Positions 51,361-61,372 of a stretch of 64,000 bases of DNA are shown in pieces. The stretch spans positions 1,054,001-1,118,000 of the forward strand of contig NZ_CP088285.1 of NCBI RefSeq assembly GCF_011516645.4, written 5' to 3'. Made by a program: the position numbers and the translations under genes. The number at the start of each line of letters is the position of its first letter. The stretch's first letter is position 1. The notes beneath the pieces were generated by a model. The model was not told the origin of the DNA. It saw only the letters and a list, made by a program, of their open reading frames with translations, and did no database searches. Source of the DNA: Bradyrhizobium septentrionale. GTDB taxonomy: Bacteria > Pseudomonadota > Alphaproteobacteria > Rhizobiales > Xanthobacteraceae.

Positions 51361-52248
51361 TTACATGCTGCTCACCTGCCGGACCGGCTTCGCGCCGGCG
51401 AAGAACAGGCTCGACAACCGCTGCACCATCGCCGTCGCGCGACTTCCTTCGAGGCCCGGGCGGACACACAGCAGGCGCTTCTGCACCGGAAGCTCCGGCA
51501 GATAATAGTCCTTCGCCGAAACCAGGGAGGGCGGGATCATCCGCTCGGGGCACGCGGTCAGGCCATATCCGGCCCGTGCGGCTTCCAGTCGCAGCTGGTG
51601 GTTCGGGCTCCTGAACACGATCTTGTAGGAGATGTTGTGCTTGGTGAGCGTCCGGATCATCCAGTCGTCACCCGGCCACGCCAGGATCGGGATCGGCGCG
51701 CCCGGCCTGAGCACAAAATCGCGCGATCGCACCCAAACCGACCGTTCGTCGGCCTCGGCGGCGATCGTCACCTCGTCCTCGTTCTCGAGCGAAGGATTGC
51801 TGTAGACGAAGGCGATATCGATGTAGCCGTCGATCAATCCTCTGATCACGGCCGGCGACATGTCCGCGTGAAGCAGGACGTCGGCGAGCGCCTCGGCCGG
51901 ATGAAGCTTGAGGAATTCCTCGGCGAGCATCGTGCTGATTCCGAGCCGCAGCGGCTGCGGTCCCTCATGACTGCCGCCCAACCGAAGCAATTGATCGTTC
52001 GCTTCGAGGATACGCCTCGCCTGCTGCACGGCGACCTTGCCGAGCTCGGTTGTTGTAGTGCCGTTTGCCGTTCTGACGAAGAGTGCGCCGCCGATCAGGC
52101 TTTGCAGTCGCTTGACCTGCGAACTGATCGCCGGCTGGCTGAGGCCGAGACGTTCCCCGGCCTTCGACAGGCTTCCCGTCTCAGCGATCGCAACGACGGT
52201 GCGGACGATCTCAGTAGGAATATTCAAATGCTGGCGTGGTCTGTGCAT
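51361..52248 (-). CDS. LysR-family transcriptional regulator
   Basis: This regulator has 295 residues from the chosen ATG (longer starts at 52293 and 52329 exist). The helix-turn-helix is TGSLSKAGERLGLSQPAISS, with QVKRLQSLIG after it. The C-terminal effector-binding domain starts near LRLGISTMLAEEF. GGAG about eight bases before 52248 supports this start. An upstream inverted repeat (TACGTG, six bases, CACGTA at 52387-52404) could be an autoregulatory site. The target is unknown; a pilus-type gene pair is divergent from it. Confidence 0.88.
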   Translation of the reverse strand: MHRPRQHLNIPTEIVRTVVAIAETGSLSKAGERLGLSQPAISSQVKRLQSLIGGALFVRTANGTTTTELGKVAVQQARRILEANDQLLRLGGSHEGPQPLRLGISTMLAEEFLKLHPAEALADVLLHADMSPAVIRGLIDGYIDIAFVYSNPSLENEDEVTIAAEADERSVWVRSRDFVLRPGAPIPILAWPGDDWMIRTLTKHNISYKIVFRSPNHQLRLEAARAGYGLTACPERMIPPSLVSAKDYYLPELPVQKRLLCVRPGLEGSRATAMVQRLSSLFFAGAKPVRQVSSM

Positions 52249-52646
52249 CGCGAGCGCTCCAATCTCAGCACGGGACGCAATTCCAATCTCCATAGTATGT
52301 GATTCAGCTATACTAACATTTGGTTGCACTTTCGTTTAGCTACAATTTGCCGCGACGACGCTTCTATTGCGCGCCATATGTATTGTTACGTGCATTGCCA
52401 CGTAGTGCTACGGTATCAGACAACTGCATCTGCACACGCACGCAGCATCGCAGCAGCATCGAACCCCGGACTTCTGCGGAGACAGCATCAAATATTGTGA
52501 TCACCCCATAAGTCACCGCGCTCCCGATCAATTCTGGTGCGGTCATTCATCCGAATTGACGCCACTGATTCGCGGAAGCGTTCTCATAGTTTTCCTTAAT
52601 CAAAGCCTCGCAACGTGACCCCGTAGTTTGCGTCTCGAGGTGTGTC
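52249..52646. other. 398-bp region between the LysR and TadE-type genes, lower G+C
   Basis: This stretch looks visibly richer in A and T than its surroundings. It contains the inverted repeat TACGTG-CATTGC-CACGTA (52387-52404). I see no convincing gene. A 60-codon frame on the minus strand (52364-52546) has no ribosome-binding site or recognisable domain. It presumably carries the two divergent promoters, and GAGGTG near the end is the TadE ribosome-binding site. Confidence 0.5.
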
Positions 52647-53060
52647 ATGCCCAGGTTTTTTCGCTGTCGAAGCGGCGCGTCTGCGGTCGAATTCGCGCTC
52701 ATGCTGCCGCTTTTTCTCGCCTTCATTTTTGGCATCATCGTTTTCGGCTCGTATCTCGCGATGGTGCATGGCGTGCAGCAACTCGCCGCCGAAGCGGCGC
52801 GGTCGTCCATTGCAGGAATGACCGACACCGAGCGCAACAGCCTCGCGACGAGCTACGTCACCGCCAACGTATCCACCTATCCGTTGCTCGTTCCCGCAAA
52901 TCTCACGGTCAATGCCGCACCGTCGCCGGCGAACGCGAACGTCTACGTCGTGACGGTCAACTACAACGCGGCCGGCAACTTCATCTACAGCCTGCCTTTC
53001 GTACCCAAGCCCGCGAGCACCATCGTCCGCTCCGCGGCGATTCAGTACGGAGGATTCTAG
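52647..53060 (+). CDS. TadE-like pseudopilin
   Basis: This 137-residue protein has the TadE pattern: a short N-terminus, then SGASAVEFALMLPLFLAFIF, where the Glu five residues into the hydrophobic stretch is typical of prepilin-like proteins. The rest is a small periplasmic domain of beta strands ending in AAIQYGGF. TadE proteins are minor pseudopilins of Flp/Tad pili. The next gene starts one base after the stop, preceded by GGAGG. No CpaA-F, RcpA or Flp gene is in the window. Confidence 0.9.
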   Translation: MPRFFRCRSGASAVEFALMLPLFLAFIFGIIVFGSYLAMVHGVQQLAAEAARSSIAGMTDTERNSLATSYVTANVSTYPLLVPANLTVNAAPSPANANVYVVTVNYNAAGNFIYSLPFVPKPASTIVRSAAIQYGGF

Positions 53061-53061
53061 G

Positions 53062-54738
53062 ATGACGGCCATGCTGATGCTGATGCTGATGCGGCGCTTC
53101 GGCGCCGACGAACGCGGAAACTTCGCGATGATCAGCGCCGGCCTGATGACGCTCGTGATCGGGTGCGCCGGGCTCGCAATCGATCTCGGCACGATCTTCG
53201 CCGATCGCCGCAAGACCCAGAGCACCGCCGATCTCGCCGCGATCGTCGCCGCCGCCAACCTGAACAACCCGGTCAACGCCGCCACCGCGACGGTGACACA
53301 GAACAACTATCCGGCCAGCGCGGTGGTCAAGGTTGAGACGGGGACCTACACCGCAAACAGCGCCGTCGCGCCACAGGCCCGTTTCGTGACCCCGGCGGTC
53401 GGCATTCCCAACGCCGCGCGCGTCACGCTGAATACCCAGACCCCGCTCTATTTCGCACGCTACATCACCGGCGCGAGCAGCTTCACGATCAGGACCACCG
53501 CCACCGCGACGTCGACCGAAATGGCGTCGTTCGCGATCGGCTCGCGGCTGCTCTCGGTCAACGGCGGCGTGCTCAATGCGATGCTCGGCTCGATGCTCGG
53601 CACCACGCTGTCGCTCTCGGTGATGGATTACAATTCGCTGATCAGCGCGAAGATCGATGCGCTGGATTTCCTGTCGGCGCTGGCGACGCGGGTCAACCTG
53701 ACCGGCGTCACCTATAGCGACCTGCTGAGCAGCAACATCAAGGTCGGCGACATCATGGCGGCCGCGCTGACCACGCAGCAGATCACCAACGGCGCAGGCG
53801 CCGCGACGACCGCGCTGTCGACGATCTCCCAGGCCGTCACCGGCTCCTCAACCAAGATTACGCCCGGAACACTGGTCGACCTCGGCCCCTTTGCCAACCT
53901 GGCGGTCGGGCAGAAACCCAAGGTTGGCGCCAGCATTTCGGTGTTCGACCTCGTTAGCACCGTGGCGCAGATCGCCAACGGGAACCATCAGATCGCCACC
54001 TCGGTCAATCTCGGCCTGCCCGGCATCGCCAACGTTTCCGTGATCGCAACGATCGGCGAGCGCCCGGTCGGCTCGAGTTGGATCGCGATGGGCACCCAGG
54101 GCGTGAGCGTGCACACCGCGCAGACCAGGATCCTGGCGACGGTCAATGTTCTCGGCTCCGGCGCCGTTTCCGCGATCAACCTCCCGGTCTATGTCGAGGT
54201 CGCCTCGGGCACCGCAACGCTCAACGCGGTGTCCTGCGGCCATCCGAACATCAACACGTCGCAGGTGACGGTCGGCGTGACACCGGGAATCGTGGATGCA
54301 TGGATCGGCAATGTCACGATGGCCGATATGACCAACTTCACGACCAAGCCAAACCCACCACCGGTGACGCTGGTCAATCTCGGTCTCGTCACCGTCACCG
54401 GCCTCGCCCATGCCGGCATGGGCAACACCACGCCGACCAACGTCAATTTCAGCTACAGCGACATCCAGTCGGGAACCAAGAAGACGGTGACGACGACCAA
54501 CTTCCTTACATCGCTGACGAGCACGCTGCTGGGCAACCTCTCGCTCACGATCACTGTCGGCCCGCTCGGGCTTCCGATCCCGGGATTGGGCGCGCTGGTC
54601 ATGAGCATCCTGAATGGCGTGACAAGTCCAATCGATCAGGTGCTGGCATCCGTCCTCGCGACGCTCGGCATCGGGCTCGGCCAGGTCGACGTCTGGGTGC
54701 TGGGCGTCCGCTGCGACGGCGCGGTGCTGGTGAACTAA
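53062..54738 (+). CDS. TadG-like pilus protein (TadE/TadG-related, DUF2134-like)
   Basis: This 558-residue protein begins with an ATGCTG microsatellite (MLMLMLM) and the membrane segment GNFAMISAGLMTLVIGCAGLAI, typical of TadG-like proteins (GNFA motif). The rest, about 500 residues, is a large periplasmic region rich in Thr, Ser, Ala, Asn and Val with few charged residues, without a von Willebrand factor A motif I can see. Such proteins may anchor or bridge pili. GGAGG precedes its ATG, one base after the tadE stop. Confidence 0.82.
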   Translation: MTAMLMLMLMRRFGADERGNFAMISAGLMTLVIGCAGLAIDLGTIFADRRKTQSTADLAAIVAAANLNNPVNAATATVTQNNYPASAVVKVETGTYTANSAVAPQARFVTPAVGIPNAARVTLNTQTPLYFARYITGASSFTIRTTATATSTEMASFAIGSRLLSVNGGVLNAMLGSMLGTTLSLSVMDYNSLISAKIDALDFLSALATRVNLTGVTYSDLLSSNIKVGDIMAAALTTQQITNGAGAATTALSTISQAVTGSSTKITPGTLVDLGPFANLAVGQKPKVGASISVFDLVSTVAQIANGNHQIATSVNLGLPGIANVSVIATIGERPVGSSWIAMGTQGVSVHTAQTRILATVNVLGSGAVSAINLPVYVEVASGTATLNAVSCGHPNINTSQVTVGVTPGIVDAWIGNVTMADMTNFTTKPNPPPVTLVNLGLVTVTGLAHAGMGNTTPTNVNFSYSDIQSGTKKTVTTTNFLTSLTSTLLGNLSLTITVGPLGLPIPGLGALVMSILNGVTSPIDQVLASVLATLGIGLGQVDVWVLGVRCDGAVLVN

Positions 54739-54739
54739 A

Positions 54740-54876
54740 GCATGATCCGGAAAAGTGCCAAGAAAAATACCGGGCGGTTTTCCCTCGCGACAAACGCAAA
54801 GCGTTTGCGCGGAGATCACGCTCAAGCAAGGGACGAAAGCGCGGTGACGATTCAACCAAATCTCATCGCGCTTTAG
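54740..54876. repeat. Intergenic repeat, GCATGATC family, copy 2
   Basis: It opens with GCATGATCCGGAAAAGTGCC and contains the inner palindrome CGCAAAGCGTTTGCG. It ends with CAACCAAATCTCATCGCGCT just before TTTAG. Outside sequences like this recur across Bradyrhizobium genomes from memory. It lies between the TadG-like and PilZ genes. Confidence 0.6.
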
Positions 54877-54917
54877 GGGAACGGTCGCGACTGCATCATC
54901 GGGGGTAGTAGACTGCC

Positions 54918-55208
54918 GTGAGTACAACAATAAGAAGATACAAGACGGACAGCCAGCGGACAGTCCTGATGAAGCGCGGAACCATCTTCTTCCGCAACAC
55001 CAGCGTTGGATGCGTTGTGCTCAATCTCTCGACCGGTGGCGCGGGGCTCGCGGTGGAAAGCGACGATGCACTCCCGTTTGCGTTCGATCTCGAGATCGAG
55101 AGCGAGCCGATCCGGCGACACTGCATTCTGGTCTGGCGTCTGGAGCGCCGGCTCGGCGTGACCTTCGAATATGACCGGATGCAGCGCCCCGAGCGCGGAC
55201 CGATCTAA
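54918..55208 (+). CDS. PilZ-domain-like protein
   Basis: This 96-residue protein shows the PilZ-type beta barrel: KRGTIFFRNTSVGCVVLNLS, then TGGAGLAVESDDALPFAFDL and CILVWRLERRLGVTFEY. The c-di-GMP-binding N-terminal RxxxR is not clear (IRRYKTDSQR has the arginines but not the exact spacing), so binding is uncertain. GTG 54918 is the start; there is no strong ribosome-binding site. A nearby gene (61373) encodes a GGDEF-EAL enzyme, but at 6 kb distance. Confidence 0.8.
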   Translation: MSTTIRRYKTDSQRTVLMKRGTIFFRNTSVGCVVLNLSTGGAGLAVESDDALPFAFDLEIESEPIRRHCILVWRLERRLGVTFEYDRMQRPERGPI

Positions 55209-55222
55209 CTTGCCCCGCCCAA

Positions 55223-55252
55223 CATGCGGGCTGCCTCGAGGCAGCCCGCATG
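55223..55252. terminator. Perfect 30-bp palindrome after the PilZ gene
   Basis: The arm CATGCGGGCTGCCTC (55223-55237) is followed directly by its exact complement GAGGCAGCCCGCATG (55238-55252). CATCGTTTC follows. It lies between the ends of two convergent genes, so it is most likely a transcript end usable from both sides. Confidence 0.7.
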
Positions 55253-55294
55253 CATCGTTTCACATCGTGGTTAGCAACCGCTGGGATATACCAG

Positions 55295-56648
<1,354 letters not shown>

Positions 56649-56678
56649 GCGTCCCAGCTTCGTAGCCCACTTTGTCAC

Positions 56679-56822
56679 CGTCACCCTGAGGAGACCGCGC
56701 AGCGGTCGTCTCGAAGGGTCGACGGCCCGAGTCTGGCCACGAGTGAAGAGTACCGCGCCTCGAAACATCGGGGCCGTGCATCCTTCGAGACGCGCGCAAG
56801 AGCGCGCTCCTCAGGATGACGG
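56679..56822. repeat. Long palindromic repeat, GTCATCCTGAGG family, copy 3
   Basis: It opens with CGTCACCCTGAGGAGACCGC, has CGAAGGGTCGACGGCC and CCGTGCATCCTTCGAGACGC inside, and closes with GCTCCTCAGGATGACGG. It lies between the convergent ends of hemE and the GMC oxidoreductase gene. Confidence 0.82.
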
Positions 56823-56834
56823 AACTGAGGACTC

Positions 56835-58448
56835 CTACCTCGCATCCTCCAAAATCATATCCGACGCCTTTTCCGCGATCATGATCGTCGGCGCATTGGT
56901 ATTGCCCGACATCAGGTCCGGCATAACCGAGGCATCGACCACGCGCAGGCCATCGACGCCGCGCACCTTGAGCCGCTGGTCGACGACCGCGAGCGGATCG
57001 TTGCCCATCCGGCAGGTCGAGGTCGGGTGATAGACCGTGCTGCCGGTGCGGCGGCAGAAATCGAGCAGGTCGTCGTCGCTCACCACCTTGGCGCCGGGAT
57101 CGACCTCCCCGACCGAATACGACTTCAGCGCCGGCGCGGCCAAAACCTTGCGCAGGATGCGGATGCCGTCGATGAAGGCGCTGCGATCGGTCTCGGTCGC
57201 CAGATAGTTGATGCGGATTTCCGGCGGCACGCTCGGGTCCGCGCTCCTGATCTTCAGCGAGCCGCGGCTTTCCGGGCGCAGCTGGCAGACCGAGGCCGTG
57301 AAGCCCGGGAACGGATGCAGCTTCTCTCCCATCTTGTCGGTCGAGAACGGCAGGAAGTGGATCTGGATGTCGGGCGACGCCAGCCGCGGGCTGGTCTTGA
57401 AGAACGCGCCCGACGTGCCGGCCGCGATCGTCAGCGGTCCCTTGCGCAACGCCGCGTAGCGCAGCCCGGCCATGACGCGCCGCACCGGATTGTTGACGAC
57501 GTCGTTCAGCGTCACGGTCTGCGCGCAGCGTGTGACGATGCGCACCTGCATGTGGTCCTGCAAGTCGTTGCCGACACCGGGCGCATCGAGCACGATCTCG
57601 ATGCCGTGCTGCTTCAACAGATCGGCGGGGCCGACGCCGGAGAGCTGCAGCAATTGCGGCGAGTTGTACGCGCCGCTTGACACCAGGATCTCCTTGCGCG
57701 CCTTGGCTCTTCGCAAGCGACCATCCTGCTTGTACTCGATAGCGCTCGCGCGCTTGCCGTCGAACAGGATGCGCTGCGCCAGCGCCGAGGTCTCGACATG
57801 CAGATTTCCGCGCGTCAGCGCCGGCCGCAGATAGGACCGCGCCGTGCTGGCGCGCCGGCCGCGCCGCGTCGTGGTCTGGAAGAAGCCCGCGCCTTCCTGG
57901 GTCGCGCCGTTGAAATCCGGATTGGTCGGAATGCCGACCTCGGCCGCGGCGTGAACGAAGGCTTCCGACAGCGGATCGTGATGCCGCCAGTCCGATACCG
58001 GCAGCGGGCCGCCCGCACCGTGGTACTTGTCGCCGCCGCGCTGCTGATCTTCCGCCTTCCGGAAATAGGGCAGGACATCGTCATAGCCCCAGCCGGCGTT
58101 GCCGCGCTGGCGCCAGCGGTCGTAGTCCTCGTGCTGGCCGCGGACATAGAGCAGGCCGTTGATCGAGCTGGAGCCGCCGAGCACTTTTCCGCGCGGCTGA
58201 AAGACCTGCCGCCCGTTGAGACCCGGCTCGGGCTCGGTCTGGTACATCCAGTTGACGGATTTTTCCTTGAACAGCTTGCCGTAGCCGAGCGGGACATGGA
58301 TCCAGATGTTGGTGTCCTTCGGCCCGGCCTCGAGCAGCAGCACCGAGTGCCTGCCGTCGGCGCTCAGACGGCTGGCAAGCACACAACCGGCCGAGCCGGC
58401 GCCGACGATGACGTAGTCGAATTCGGCCGCATCATTCTTGTTGTTCAC
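56835..58448 (-). CDS. GMC-family FAD oxidoreductase (choline dehydrogenase/AlkJ-like)
   Basis: This flavoprotein has 537 residues and oxidises an alcohol to an aldehyde. N-terminal YVIVGAGSAGCVLASRL is the FAD motif. The two GMC signatures appear as PRGKVLGGSSSINGLLYVRG and SGAYNSPQLLQLSGVGP. The catalytic His is in TVYHPTSTCRMG, with the C-terminal GNTNAPTIMIAEKASDMI. The substrate is probably a small or aromatic alcohol. It lies 77 bp downstream of the MhpA-type hydroxylase on the same strand, so it belongs to that cluster. Confidence 0.92.
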   Translation of the reverse strand: MNNKNDAAEFDYVIVGAGSAGCVLASRLSADGRHSVLLLEAGPKDTNIWIHVPLGYGKLFKEKSVNWMYQTEPEPGLNGRQVFQPRGKVLGGSSSINGLLYVRGQHEDYDRWRQRGNAGWGYDDVLPYFRKAEDQQRGGDKYHGAGGPLPVSDWRHHDPLSEAFVHAAAEVGIPTNPDFNGATQEGAGFFQTTTRRGRRASTARSYLRPALTRGNLHVETSALAQRILFDGKRASAIEYKQDGRLRRAKARKEILVSSGAYNSPQLLQLSGVGPADLLKQHGIEIVLDAPGVGNDLQDHMQVRIVTRCAQTVTLNDVVNNPVRRVMAGLRYAALRKGPLTIAAGTSGAFFKTSPRLASPDIQIHFLPFSTDKMGEKLHPFPGFTASVCQLRPESRGSLKIRSADPSVPPEIRINYLATETDRSAFIDGIRILRKVLAAPALKSYSVGEVDPGAKVVSDDDLLDFCRRTGSTVYHPTSTCRMGNDPLAVVDQRLKVRGVDGLRVVDASVMPDLMSGNTNAPTIMIAEKASDMILEDAR

Positions 58449-58525
58449 TGGTTTCCCCCGGCAAGTCTTTTTTCCCCGGAATCTCTTTCTTCCGGTGGTA
58501 CAGAGAAAGCGCCGCCTTGAAAAGC

Positions 58526-60112
58526 CTAGCGCCCTGCGCTGAGGTTCTGGAGCAGTTGCTCGACAAGCATATTGAGCTCGCCGGCACCGCCGGCGGCACC
58601 GAAGACATAGCGGTCGGGCCGCACGATCACCGCCGCGGTGCCATGTTGCCGCATCCAGTCGGCGAACAGCCCGTCGCGCTCGACCACAGTCAAAATACCG
58701 TTGGCATCGCTGCTGTCACCCGATGTGATGACGACGCGCTCAGCTGAGAGACGCTGCCACCCGGCACAGGACGCGTCCGACAGCCACGCCATCGGCTCTG
58801 CCGCCGCCGTCACGATCGCAAATTCCGGCTTGAGCAGATCGTCGAGCCGGCAGGTCCGCCCGTCCGGCGCACGCACATGCGGCTGCACGAACAGCCGCCC
58901 GGCAAGATCAGCATTGCGCGCGATCAGACCGGAGACGAGATCGGGGATGAATTTCTGCCTGATGGTTTCGGCCTTGCCGGCCTTCAGGTCCGCGCGCAGC
59001 CGCACGTCGCGCTCGGCGGCAGCCGCGGGATCGAGTTCGCCGATGATCTTGCCGAACTCCTTGGCGCTGGCGACGACGGCGCGGACATGCGGCTTGCGCT
59101 CGATCTCGTAAGCATCGAGCAGCGCCTCGTCGGCATCGCCACGCAGCACCAGCCTCAGCTTCCAGGCAAGGTTCACGGCATCGCGGATGCCTGCGCACAG
59201 CCCCTGCCCGAGGAACGGCGGCGTCTGGTGCACGGCGTCCCCCATCAGCAGCACGCGGCGGTCGCGCCAGCGTTCGCCGAGCAGCGCGTGGAAACGATAG
59301 ACGGCCGAGCGCCAGATCGTGAGGTCGGAAATGTCGGTGAAGCCTTTCAGCAGCTTCACGACGTTGTCGGGCGCGCCGGCAGCTTCGGGATCCTCGCCCG
59401 GCAACAACTTGATCTCCCAGCGCCGCAGATTGCGCGGCCCCGGCACGAAGGTGCCGGGACGCGACGGCCAGCAATACTGAAAACTCCGGGGCGGCCGCTT
59501 GGCGGGCTCGCTGGTCAGCGTGTCCACCACCATCCACCATTCATCGAAGGCGAGGTCTTCCAGGCCGATGCCGAGCCGCTTGCGCACAAAGCTGTTGGCG
59601 CCGTCACAGCCGACCAGATAGCGCGCGCGGATCAAGAACTCCTCACCGGCCTCGCGCCGCGCGGTCAGCGTCACCGCACTGTCGTCCTGCTGCAGCGCCA
59701 CGCCGGCGGCAGCAAGGTGAACGTCGGCTTGCGGATAGCCGGCGAGCTTGTCGCGCAGCGCCTGCTCGACGTCGGGCTGCACGAAGGTGACGTTCGGAAT
59801 CCAGCCGAGCGGAAACGGCGGCGGCATCGGGTCGAAGATCTTGATGATCTCGCCGTCGACGCCGAGATAGTGCGAGCCGTTGTGCGGGGCGATCGCCTGC
59901 TCCATGAAATCGCCAAGCCCGATCGCCTGCAGCACGCGCAGTGCCTCATGATCGAGCGTGATCGCGCGCGGCTTGTCGTAGATGTCGGCGACGCGCTCGA
60001 CGACGGCGATCCTCAAGCCGGCTTTGGCGAGCAGATTGGCGAAGATCGCACCGACCGGCCCGAGCCCGACGATGGCGACGTCATAGATGGGAGTAGCGAT
60101 CGATGATGCCAT
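58526..60112 (-). CDS. MhpA-type FAD monooxygenase (3-hydroxyphenylpropionate hydroxylase family)
   Basis: This 528-residue flavin aromatic hydroxylase has the FAD motif VAIVGLGPVGAIFANLLA at residues 12-29. The DG motif VGCDGANSFVRKRLGI and the GD motif LLMGDAVHQTPPFLGQGLCA identify the group A family. It would use NADH and oxygen to add a hydroxyl next to a phenolic hydroxyl, giving a catechol. The stop of the upstream extradiol dioxygenase gene lies one base before its ATG. Family members include MhpA, which acts on 3-(3-hydroxyphenyl)propionate. The symbol is left blank because the true substrate is not known. Confidence 0.9.
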   Translation of the reverse strand: MASSIATPIYDVAIVGLGPVGAIFANLLAKAGLRIAVVERVADIYDKPRAITLDHEALRVLQAIGLGDFMEQAIAPHNGSHYLGVDGEIIKIFDPMPPPFPLGWIPNVTFVQPDVEQALRDKLAGYPQADVHLAAAGVALQQDDSAVTLTARREAGEEFLIRARYLVGCDGANSFVRKRLGIGLEDLAFDEWWMVVDTLTSEPAKRPPRSFQYCWPSRPGTFVPGPRNLRRWEIKLLPGEDPEAAGAPDNVVKLLKGFTDISDLTIWRSAVYRFHALLGERWRDRRVLLMGDAVHQTPPFLGQGLCAGIRDAVNLAWKLRLVLRGDADEALLDAYEIERKPHVRAVVASAKEFGKIIGELDPAAAAERDVRLRADLKAGKAETIRQKFIPDLVSGLIARNADLAGRLFVQPHVRAPDGRTCRLDDLLKPEFAIVTAAAEPMAWLSDASCAGWQRLSAERVVITSGDSSDANGILTVVERDGLFADWMRQHGTAAVIVRPDRYVFGAAGGAGELNMLVEQLLQNLSAGR

Positions 60113-60113
60113 G

Positions 60114-61109
60114 CTACTTCGCGAGGTAACTCTCGAGCGTCAGCGGATTCGGTTTCACCTCTGGCTCGCGGATCGCGACATCGGCGAACGGCGTCGCCTC
60201 CTCGAACCAGGCCCGCCGCGCCGGCAGGCCCCAGGGGAACGAGAGCGTATGGTCGGACGGATCCCAGCCGATCGGCTCGTTCTCGATGTCCATGATCTGG
60301 TAGTGCGTATTGAACAGCTCGACGCGGTGCCCGTCGGGATCGCGCATGTAGACATACATCGCATGTCCCGGTCCGTGCCGCCCCGGGCCGCGTTCGACCG
60401 CAGCTCCATAGCCGAGCTCGCCGGCGATATCGCAGGCGTTGAGCAAATGATGAACCTCGGGCGCGAGATACGCGAAATGGTGCAGCCGCGGTCCCGCCCC
60501 GTTGAAGAACACGATGTCGTGCGGATTGCCCTTGCGCTGCAGGAACACGCCGCGCGGATCGAACGTCCCCGCCGGCGCGATATATTCGCTGAGCCGAAAG
60601 CCTGCCGCGGTGTAGAACTCGCACGCCTTCCGCACCTCGGGCGCCAGCACCTGGTAATGGTCGAGCCGCAGCGCCGAGCCGCCGGCATGGCGGGTGAATC
60701 TGGTGATCATGCGCGGCAGCACCGGCATGGTCGCGCAGAACTCCAGCGGCGTGCCGGCCGGATCGTTCGCTTGCAGGGTGCGGCCCTGATGCGGCACATC
60801 GACCCAGGCGGTCCGGCAGCCATGGGCTTCGAAGAACGCCTTGAGCCGGTCGAGGTCATCCTCCTGGAAGACCCGCAGGCCGAGCCGCGCACAGGCGGCG
60901 CCTTCGCCCCTGCGCAAGACAAGGCTGTGATGACAGGCCTCCTCGACCCCGCGAAAATAGAGCGCGTCGGCCTCCTCCACAGTCAGGATCAGCCCGATCA
61001 CCTTTTCGTAGAACTGCCGGCTCGCTGTGAGGTCACGGACGGTCAGGACGACATGGCTGGCTCGCGTGATACGGAACCCGGGATCGTGGTTCGTGGTCGG
61101 GAGGCTCAT
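60114..61109 (-). CDS. VOC-type extradiol catechol dioxygenase
   Basis: This 331-residue type I extradiol dioxygenase has two VOC modules. The iron ligands appear as His in TRASHVVLTVRDL (module 1 start, likely structural), His in RLDHYQVLAPE, His in RLHHFAYLAPE and Glu in DGHRVELFN. C-terminal YMRDPDGHRVELF is typical. It would cleave a catechol beside the hydroxyls. The start at 61109 has AAGGTG upstream; ATGs at 61148 and GTG-like options further left lack one. It is the first gene of the dioxygenase-hydroxylase-GMC cluster and diverges from a GGDEF-EAL gene. Confidence 0.9.
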   Translation of the reverse strand: MSLPTTNHDPGFRITRASHVVLTVRDLTASRQFYEKVIGLILTVEEADALYFRGVEEACHHSLVLRRGEGAACARLGLRVFQEDDLDRLKAFFEAHGCRTAWVDVPHQGRTLQANDPAGTPLEFCATMPVLPRMITRFTRHAGGSALRLDHYQVLAPEVRKACEFYTAAGFRLSEYIAPAGTFDPRGVFLQRKGNPHDIVFFNGAGPRLHHFAYLAPEVHHLLNACDIAGELGYGAAVERGPGRHGPGHAMYVYMRDPDGHRVELFNTHYQIMDIENEPIGWDPSDHTLSFPWGLPARRAWFEEATPFADVAIREPEVKPNPLTLESYLAK

Positions 61110-61372
61110 GCGCACCTTCTGGTTTGCCGTCGCGGGAACCAAAGTCATTGCGAAAAACCGGCGGGGGATCAAGCAGCGTGGCGCCCGGCAGCTTGCCGGT
61201 CCGTGAGGTCGCGTCACGCATTTGTATCGATTTGTTAGCAATGCGCGCGGGTGGAACCAAAACGTGAGCCCGCGGTGGCTCGGTCCGTTCCAATAGTTCA
61301 TAGTTTGTCAAAGGTTTGCAGAGAATTCTTCACCACTGCGCCATGGCCAGACCGCGCAGCCAATGTAGCGAG

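Noticed and set aside
52364..52546. Possible 60-residue minus-strand gene in the gap before the TadE-type gene
   Set aside because: No ribosome-binding site, no recognised motif, and a composition unlike the neighbouring genes; it is probably chance in a regulatory gap.
53062..53091. ATGCTG microsatellite at the start of the TadG-like gene as phase-variable
   Set aside because: The unit is six bases, so copy changes keep the frame. Only the number of Met-Leu pairs would vary, so on/off switching is not expected.
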